From NCBI RefSeq assembly GCF_040649515.1, contig NZ_JBEZFP010000034.1, positions 1 through 64,000 on the forward strand: a stretch of 64,000 bases of DNA, in the 5' to 3' direction. The position numbers were made by a program, and so were the translations under genes. How positions within the stretch are numbered: position 1 is the stretch's first letter; the number at the start of each line of letters is the position of its first letter. Of this stretch, positions 59,745-64,000 are shown one piece after another. The DNA comes from Yinghuangia elevatio. Lineage in GTDB: Bacteria; Actinomycetota; Actinomycetes; Streptomycetales; Streptomycetaceae. The notes beneath the pieces are model-generated. The model saw only the letters and a list, made by a program, of their open reading frames with translations. It searched no databases and had not been told where the DNA came from.

Positions 59745-61377
59745 CTATGCGTTCTCGCCCCCGTCGGTCTCGTCGTCGCTGTTCGGGTCGCGCAACGAGC
59801 GCAGGCCCGGCGCCGGCGGCCGGGTGAAGGCGTACCGGCCCAGGAAGTTGATGTGGTCGTACTGGAGCGGGGACAGGCGGGTGAGCAGGTCGTCGGTGAC
59901 GGGGAAGCCGTCGGCGGCGAGCTGTTTGACGGCGGTGTCGATGTAGTGGCTGTTGAACAGCACGACGGCGTTCAGGGCCAGGCCGAGGGCTCCGAGCTGG
60001 TCTTCCATGCCCTCGCGGTAGTGCTGGCGCAGTTCGCCGCGCTGGCCGAAGAAGATGCGGCGGGCGAGGCGGTGGCGGGCCTCGGTGACGTTGAGCTGCG
60101 CGCCGATCATGCGCCGGTATCCCTCGTCCGAGACGAACTGGAGCAGGTGCAGGGTCTTGAAGATCCGCCCGTAGTGGGCGAACGCGTCCCCGAGCCCGGT
60201 TGGCTTGCCGTCCCGGGAGAGCATGCGGATCAGGTCGTGGCCGCGAACCTCGCCCAGGGTCAAGGAGCCCGCCACGCGGAGCATGTCGCCCCAGTGGGCG
60301 CGTATCCGGTCCAGGCGGATCGTGTGGTTCGAGACCGGCTGGAACGGCCCGTAGTCGGCCGCGGTGTTCGTCCGCCACAGCCGCGCGTCGGAGATGTCGG
60401 CGATCCTCGGGGCGAACTGGTAGCCGCAGATCGCGAACAGGCCGAAGACGATGTCGGAATACGACGCCGTGTCGGTGATGACCGTCTCCGGTTTCGGGCC
60501 GCCGTCGCGGGCGTGGATCGCATCGAGGATGAACAGCGAGTCGCGCAGCGTGCCCGGCACGACCACCCCGCCCAGCCCCATGACCTGGTCGTTGACGACG
60601 TTCAGCCAGGTCGCGCCCTTGTGCCGCAGCCCGAAGTACCGCGGGTTCGAACCCGCGTACAGCGTCTGCACGGGGACGGTGAAGCGGACACCGTCGGCGG
60701 AGGCGATCAGGCCGCCGCCCCACGCGCGTACGACGTCGATCTTCGCCTGGGCCTCGATGAACAGGCCGTTCGCTGCCGAGATGTTCTCCGCCCGGAAGTA
60801 GCCCTGATCGACCTGGACCAGGCGGCTCCGGGTCAGTGCCGCGACGTCCGGTTTGACGACCGGGGTCATCCCGACGTTGCACGCCTCGCTCAGCAGCACC
60901 GCGCACAGACTCGTGGTGAAGCCCTCCATGCCGGAGTCCGCGCCGGAGATGTGCGTGAACGCGTCCGCCATGCCGGTCAGTTCAGCGACCTCCAGCAGCA
61001 GTTCGGGGAAGTCGACCTTCGGCAGCATCCCGCCCACCAGCCGGCGGAACGCCGGCATGAGCGCGGGTTCCTCGGCCTTGCCGAGCCTGGCCAGCCTCAG
61101 CTTCCCGTCCACGACCTGAAGCGCGCTGTTGCCCGGCGGCGACCTGGACGTACGCGGCGTGCAGGGCCGAGGCGAGCTCAGCCAAGTGCCCGGCCGGCTC
61201 GCTCTCCAACCCGAGAGCAGTGAGCACGGTCGGCTCGGCGGCCACCCACCTCCCCCCGGTCAGGAGCTTGGCGCGGGGGTCACCCCAGCGGTCGCCGCCC
61301 GTGGCGAAGACGTCCCGGCGACGCAGCGCGCGGTGCAGATGTTCCAGGACGCAGAACGACTGACCCCGGCCTCGCCG
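59745..61377 (-). pseudogene. Broken Tn3-family transposase
   Basis: The C-terminal 455 residues are intact from 61112 and carry Tn3 features: HISGADSGMEGF, VITDTASYSDIVFGLF, RVAGSLTLGEVRGHDLIRML and the end block ALGLALNAVVLFNSHYID. Upstream, SFCVLEHLHRALRRRDVFAT GGDRWGDPRAKLL and TVLTALGLESEPAG are in a different frame, joined by a frameshift near 61127. Residues before SFCVLEH are missing. About half of the usual 1,000 residues remain, so the protein is inactive. It probably belonged to the same transposon as the resolvase, with PadR and the GH-like gene as cargo or later insertions. Confidence 0.85.
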
Positions 61378-61808
61378 ACGACGAGATCGACCTCGCTCGC
61401 CAGCTGCTCGCCGGCCTCGATCTGCGCGCCACCGGATTCACCCTCGAAATCGCCGAACTCGCCCGCGACGCCGGACGCGTCCCCGCGGGCGACTTCGACG
61501 CCCGGGTCGAGGTGGTGCGTACGCGGATGCGGGTCGCCGGACTGGTCGCGACCCAGGAGCCGACGCTCGAACTGGTGGTCTGCTTCCAACAGGCCGTGGT
61601 GGGTGCGTACCGCCACGCCGCCGACACCATCGACCGACTCCGCACGCGCACCAGCGACGGCGACTACGCCTACTACGTCGACCTGACGTACTTCATGGTC
61701 GACCGCGCCCTCGACCACCACACCCGTACCCAGTGGGTCGACGGCGAGCCGGTCACACGGCAACGCTGGCACGACCTCGTTGCGACCCGGCGGAACCCCG
61801 GCGCCTGA
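61366..61808 (+). pseudogene. 5'-truncated gene next to the Tn3 relic
   Basis: The plus frame reads LADDEIDLARQLLAGLDLRA, FTLEIAELARDAGRVPAG, EVVRTRMRVAGLVATQEP and AYYVDLTYFMVDRALDHH to a stop at 61808. It is a coherent helical domain but begins abruptly where the Tn3 coding sequence stops, with no start codon before 61512. The gene was cut by the transposon or by recombination at about 61366-61377. A shorter protein from GTG 61512 is possible. Function unknown. Confidence 0.55.
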
Positions 61809-61878
61809 ATCCGAGGCGCGACGCGCGCCAGCAGCGCGGACTTGCGTTTCGGTCGGACCCGTTGTCGTCTTGGGATGG

Positions 61879-61928
61879 ACGGGCCTCCTGCCTTGCCGGA
61901 TCGAGAGTCTGCCCGGCAGGAGGCCCGT
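61879..61928. terminator. Perfect 14-bp bidirectional terminator
   Basis: ACGGGCCTCCTGCC and GGCAGGAGGCCCGT pair perfectly around a 22-base loop. It lies between the convergent ends of the genes at 61808 and 61935 and can serve both. Confidence 0.8.
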
Positions 61929-61934
61929 CATCGC

Positions 61935-62369
61935 TCAGCCCTTGCCCAGGTCGGCGGGCTTCTGCCGGGTGATCTTGTGCATCTCGCGGCGGCAGCGGTC
62001 GCTGCAGGTGATGCGGGTTCGTCCCCTGCCGCGTTGGACCTGGAATCCCAGGCACCAGCGGCAGAACCAGTCTTCGAGCTGCAGACGGGCAATGTGTGCG
62101 TGGAAGTCGCCGCGGTCGCCGATGCAGTAGACCCCGGCGAGTTCCTGTACCGCCTCGTCCCTGCGAAGCGCGTCCAGTCCGTCCTGGATCCGTTGCTGCG
62201 CTTCGCCGGGAGTGATGTTCAGAGAGCGCGCGATGCTGGCGATGGACATCTCCATGCCGATGACCGCGAAGACCAGGGCGCGTTGACTGGTCTCCAACCG
62301 CGCCAGGCCGACCAAGAGCTGCTCGGCGGCCACTTTGCCGATCACCGCGTTGCTGGTGAGGTCATGCAC
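61935..62369 (-). CDS. Sigma-region-4-like HTH protein with C-terminal cysteine motif
   Basis: The 144-residue protein contains RALVFAVIGMEMSIASIARS LNITPGEAQQRIQDGLDALR, a helix-turn-helix of sigma-70 region 4 type. The end has FCRWCLGFQVQRG and CSDRCRREMHK, which could bind zinc through four cysteines. It may be a small DNA-binding regulator or anti-sigma partner; no sigma region 2 is present. The ATG follows AAGGAG and overlaps the upstream membrane protein gene by eight bases, so the two form an operon. Confidence 0.65.
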   Translation of the reverse strand: MHDLTSNAVIGKVAAEQLLVGLARLETSQRALVFAVIGMEMSIASIARSLNITPGEAQQRIQDGLDALRRDEAVQELAGVYCIGDRGDFHAHIARLQLEDWFCRWCLGFQVQRGRGRTRITCSDRCRREMHKITRQKPADLGKG

Positions 62370-62706
62370 TGCCTGCTCCTTGGTCCGGTGCGGGTGCGGG
62401 AGTGGACGGGGCGGTGGGAGCGGCCGGGTCTGCTGGAAGGGGACCCCAGCGGTGCGGCATGAACTTGGTGAATGGTGCGATCCAGGTGCCCAGGACCTTC
62501 AACACCGCAGGGACATCCTCGGCGGACGCCTTGTTGAGGGCGTGTGTCCCCAGAGCTTTGATCACGGATGCCGCGACCCATGCCAGGAGGATTCCGCCGA
62601 GCACGACCGCGATGACAATTATTGCGGTCGTGCCGAGGACGGGTGGCTCTGACGGCGGGGCCGGGGCCGCCGGGCCGGTGGTGGCCGCGACGTAGGGCAG
62701 TCTCAC
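62362..62706 (-). CDS. One-pass membrane protein (114 residues)
   Basis: A GTG with TTGGAGG upstream begins RLPYVAATTGPAAPAPPSEP, then a clear transmembrane helix TAIIVIAVVLGGILLAWVAA near residues 27-47, a helical cytosolic or outside part (SVIKALGTHALNKASAEDVP AVLKVLG) and a proline-rich tail. No family is recognised. It is upstream of, and overlaps, the HTH/cysteine protein gene, so it may be a membrane sensor or anchor that controls that regulator, as anti-sigma proteins do. That link is inferred from order only. Confidence 0.65.
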   Translation of the reverse strand: MRLPYVAATTGPAAPAPPSEPPVLGTTAIIVIAVVLGGILLAWVAASVIKALGTHALNKASAEDVPAVLKVLGTWIAPFTKFMPHRWGPLPADPAAPTAPSTPAPAPDQGAGSA

Positions 62707-62725
62707 TGTGCCTCCAAGGAACGAC

Positions 62726-62755
62726 GAAGGCCCCGGGCGGGTGCCCGGGGCCTTC
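62726..62755. terminator. Perfect 13-bp hairpin upstream of the membrane protein gene
   Basis: GAAGGCCCCGGGC and GCCCGGGGCCTTC pair perfectly around GGGT. It lies 20 bases before the GTG of the membrane protein gene, so it could be a leader attenuator as well as a terminator of anything upstream. Confidence 0.7.
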
Positions 62756-62783
62756 GGGGGTGAGTAGGGTTCGTAACGCGAAA

Positions 62784-62814
62784 AAGCCCCGCCGGGGTAT
62801 CCCGTTCGGGGCTT
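62784..62814. terminator. Second hairpin, 8-bp stem
   Basis: AAGCCCCG and CGGGGCTT pair around a 15-base loop and are preceded by an A-run (so a U-run on the minus transcript). This is a good intrinsic terminator for minus-strand transcription arriving from the right. Confidence 0.65.
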
Positions 62815-63172
62815 GAAATCGCATGCGCGCATGGTTGACCGCGCGACACAGAGTTTACAGCATGATCACGGAGCGACAAAACTGCAGGTCAGACGCGATA
62901 CAAAGGGCAAGATCCCACTCCGCGCCGTTCTGTCGCGTCCGTAGGTGAGTTGCTACGGACTGTAGCGAAGCGTTTCATAGCGTTTCCGTCGTCACAGTCC
63001 GTCGTCACAGCCTCTGCCTTGACCAAGCCCCGGGCGATGAGGCTGTTCATCACCAAGGTCCACGGCCTGGCCGTCCTCGAGCAGGCTCGCGCCCAGACAT
63101 CGGTCCGAAGGCACGTTCGACTATCTCGCCCCCGCTCCGCCACCAACCACTGGTCAACACAAGTCGCGGGCG
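62815..63172. other. Intergenic stretch, no gene seen
   Basis: About 360 bases of mixed composition between the hairpins and the VapC-like gene. A plus-strand frame at 62950-63186 is open but has no ribosome site and no family resemblance. Confidence 0.35.
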
Positions 63173-63556
63173 TCAGCTGTCAGTAGGGGTGATCGGGTCA
63201 ATGCCAGTGCCGACGTACAGCTGCGGTTCAAAGCTGATCAGCGGCCTGCCTACAGGGTGGTCCAGGGTGGGGCGGGCCAGGTGCACCGCCTGGGTGACCC
63301 GCCAGTCGGTGCCCGCCCGAAGCAGATCCCCGGCGGCCAGCGCCGCGGGCAGGTCCAGTGGTTCGATCTCGACGCCGGGCAGCGAGGCGACGTGCTCGGC
63401 GAGGTACGTGCGCTCGCCACCGGCGACCGTCAGCGACAGTGCCGGGACCTGGAGGACGCCGCGGCCGCCGGCTGCGGCGACGACGAAGCCCGACAGCTGG
63501 CGGTGGCCTTTCCCGAGTGCGAGGAGCGCGGTGTGGTCCAGCAGTACCGGGGTCAC
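63173..63556 (-). CDS. VapC-like PIN-domain toxin
   Basis: The 127-residue protein begins TPVLLDHTALLALGKG, with the first PIN aspartate at residue 7, and continues with strands and helices (EPLDLPAALAAGDLLRAG) to TDWRVTQAVHLARPTLDHPV, where further acidic residues lie. The end FEPQLYVGTGIDPITP fits a PIN fold with an altered last motif. VapC toxins are Mg-dependent RNases. GTG 63556 overlaps the antitoxin stop by four bases (GTGA), the usual VapBC arrangement. The catalytic set is less regular than in classic VapC, so activity is uncertain. Confidence 0.7.
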   Translation of the reverse strand: MTPVLLDHTALLALGKGHRQLSGFVVAAAGGRGVLQVPALSLTVAGGERTYLAEHVASLPGVEIEPLDLPAALAAGDLLRAGTDWRVTQAVHLARPTLDHPVGRPLISFEPQLYVGTGIDPITPTDS

Positions 63557-63822
63557 GCGGCCCCCGCCGTAGGGGCCGGGCCCGTGAGCTGGTCCCATAG
63601 CCGCTGTCCGGCGGTCTCGTCCGCGGGCGTGACCTCGATCCCGAACCGCTCGCGCAGTTCTGTCCGCGCCACGTCGGCACGGGCCCGCAGTTCGGCCTTC
63701 GTCGGCGCGGACGCCGCCAACGACTCCACCAGACCGCGGATCGTCGTCCCGCGTTCCTGCGCCAGCTCCGCCAGCCGCTCCCGCGTCGCCTTGGCCACCT
63801 TGATGCTCGTGTCCTCGTCCAT
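63553..63822 (-). CDS. VapB-like ribbon-helix-helix antitoxin
   Basis: The 89-residue protein begins DEDTSIKVAKATRERLAELA QERGTTIRGLVESL, a ribbon-helix-helix with the strand TSIKVAK making the DNA contacts. A C-terminal tail RERFGIEVTPADETAGQRLW would wrap the toxin. It should neutralise the PIN protein and repress the operon. ATG 63822 is the start. The palindrome CTCTACCGCCGGTAGAG immediately upstream (63831-63847) is a good operator. Confidence 0.75.
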   Translation of the reverse strand: MDEDTSIKVAKATRERLAELAQERGTTIRGLVESLAASAPTKAELRARADVARTELRERFGIEVTPADETAGQRLWDQLTGPAPTAGAA

Positions 63823-63830
63823 ACCCGAAC

Positions 63831-63847
63831 TCTACCGCCGGTAGAGC
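63831..63847. promoter_or_regulatory. Palindromic operator of the VapBC-like pair
   Basis: CTCTACCG C CGGTAGAG is a perfect 17-base palindrome eight bases upstream of the antitoxin ATG. Ribbon-helix-helix antitoxins normally bind such sites as dimers to repress their own operon. Confidence 0.65.
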
Positions 63848-63861
63848 CCGTGGAGGCCCAG

Positions 63862-64000
63862 TCACGGTGGGCCGGTCGGTGGCGGCGCCGGCGGATCGGC
63901 GGGCGGCGGAGGGTTGAGCGCCTTCGTCATCTCGATGACGTGCTGCGCCCGAGTCTGCGGGTCGGTGGCGGCCGCATCGAGCATGCGGACGAGGCGGGCC
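63862..64000 (-). CDS. C-terminal end of a gene leaving the window
   Basis: The frame enters from the right edge and reads ARLVRMLDAAATDPQTRAQH VIEMTKALNPP, then a proline-rich tail and stop at 63862. About 45 residues are visible. It lies upstream of the VapBC-like pair on the same strand; the family cannot be judged from this piece. Confidence 0.5.
   Translation of the reverse strand, partial: ARLVRMLDAAATDPQTRAQHVIEMTKALNPPPPADPPAPPPTGPP

Overview
The window is high-GC actinobacterial DNA, most like an accessory region of a Streptomyces, Kitasatospora or Embleya-type genome. The evidence is the strong G/C bias at third codon positions, frequent GTG and TTG starts, GGAGG-type ribosome sites, a GerW-like sporulation protein, a Crp-type operator of the streptomycete form, LGFP repeats, small conserved one-helix proteins and many streptomycete-type proteins of unknown function. 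I see no rRNA, no tRNA I would defend, no CRISPR array and no core metabolic operon.

Layout. (1) 0-4.8 kb: a SnoaL-like protein; an ArsR regulator coupled to an AHSA1/SRPBCC protein; an SRPBCC gene split into two pieces by about 1.06 kb carrying a leucine-rich-repeat gene; a GerW-methyltransferase pair divergent from a MarR regulator. (2) 5.6-14 kb: defence- and integration-like genes, namely an Mrr-type PD-(D/E)XK nuclease fusion, an unknown 478-residue protein, a tyrosine integrase, and an HTH/P-loop/Sel1-like protein whose repeats are a 96-bp DNA tandem array. A protein carrying an incomplete N6-DNA-methylase-like signature follows. (3) 14-25 kb: a palindrome-rich, locally A+T-rich segment with small membrane proteins, a RelE/ParE-like toxin candidate, unknown Streptomyces-type genes, a frameshifted HTH gene and a GntR gene with a suspect 3' end. 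(4) 25-33 kb: degraded DNA, a secreted protein, a lipoprotein, an HTH protein, a DUF4253 protein and a truncated SUKH (SMI1/KNR4) gene. (5) 33-44.6 kb: a 2,224-residue secreted RHS/YD-repeat polymorphic toxin divergent from a 1,435-residue secreted FG-GAP/LGFP protein. (6) 45.3-51.1 kb: a pair of similar ~110-bp direct repeats bracketing an XRE-TPR regulator and a decarboxylase-methyltransferase-nucleotidyltransferase operon, with a convergent HIT-family hydrolase. (7) 51-64 kb: transposase remnants, a DUF1877 protein, a trypsin-like protease with a decayed paralogue, a serine recombinase, a PadR regulator coupled to a clan GH-A-like enzyme, a broken Tn3 transposase, and a VapBC-like pair at the right edge.

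How it fits together. The segment looks like a hot spot of insertion and decay. At least ten genes are truncated or frameshifted, often beside recombinases, and cargo typical of conflict systems is scattered through it. The best candidates for something undescribed are the repeat-bracketed operon at 45.3-51.1 kb, the RHS toxin tip with its divergent LGFP partner, the HTH/P-loop protein with expandable repeats, and the nested hairpins at 14.38-14.51 kb. All functional statements come from reading motifs and context; no database search was possible.
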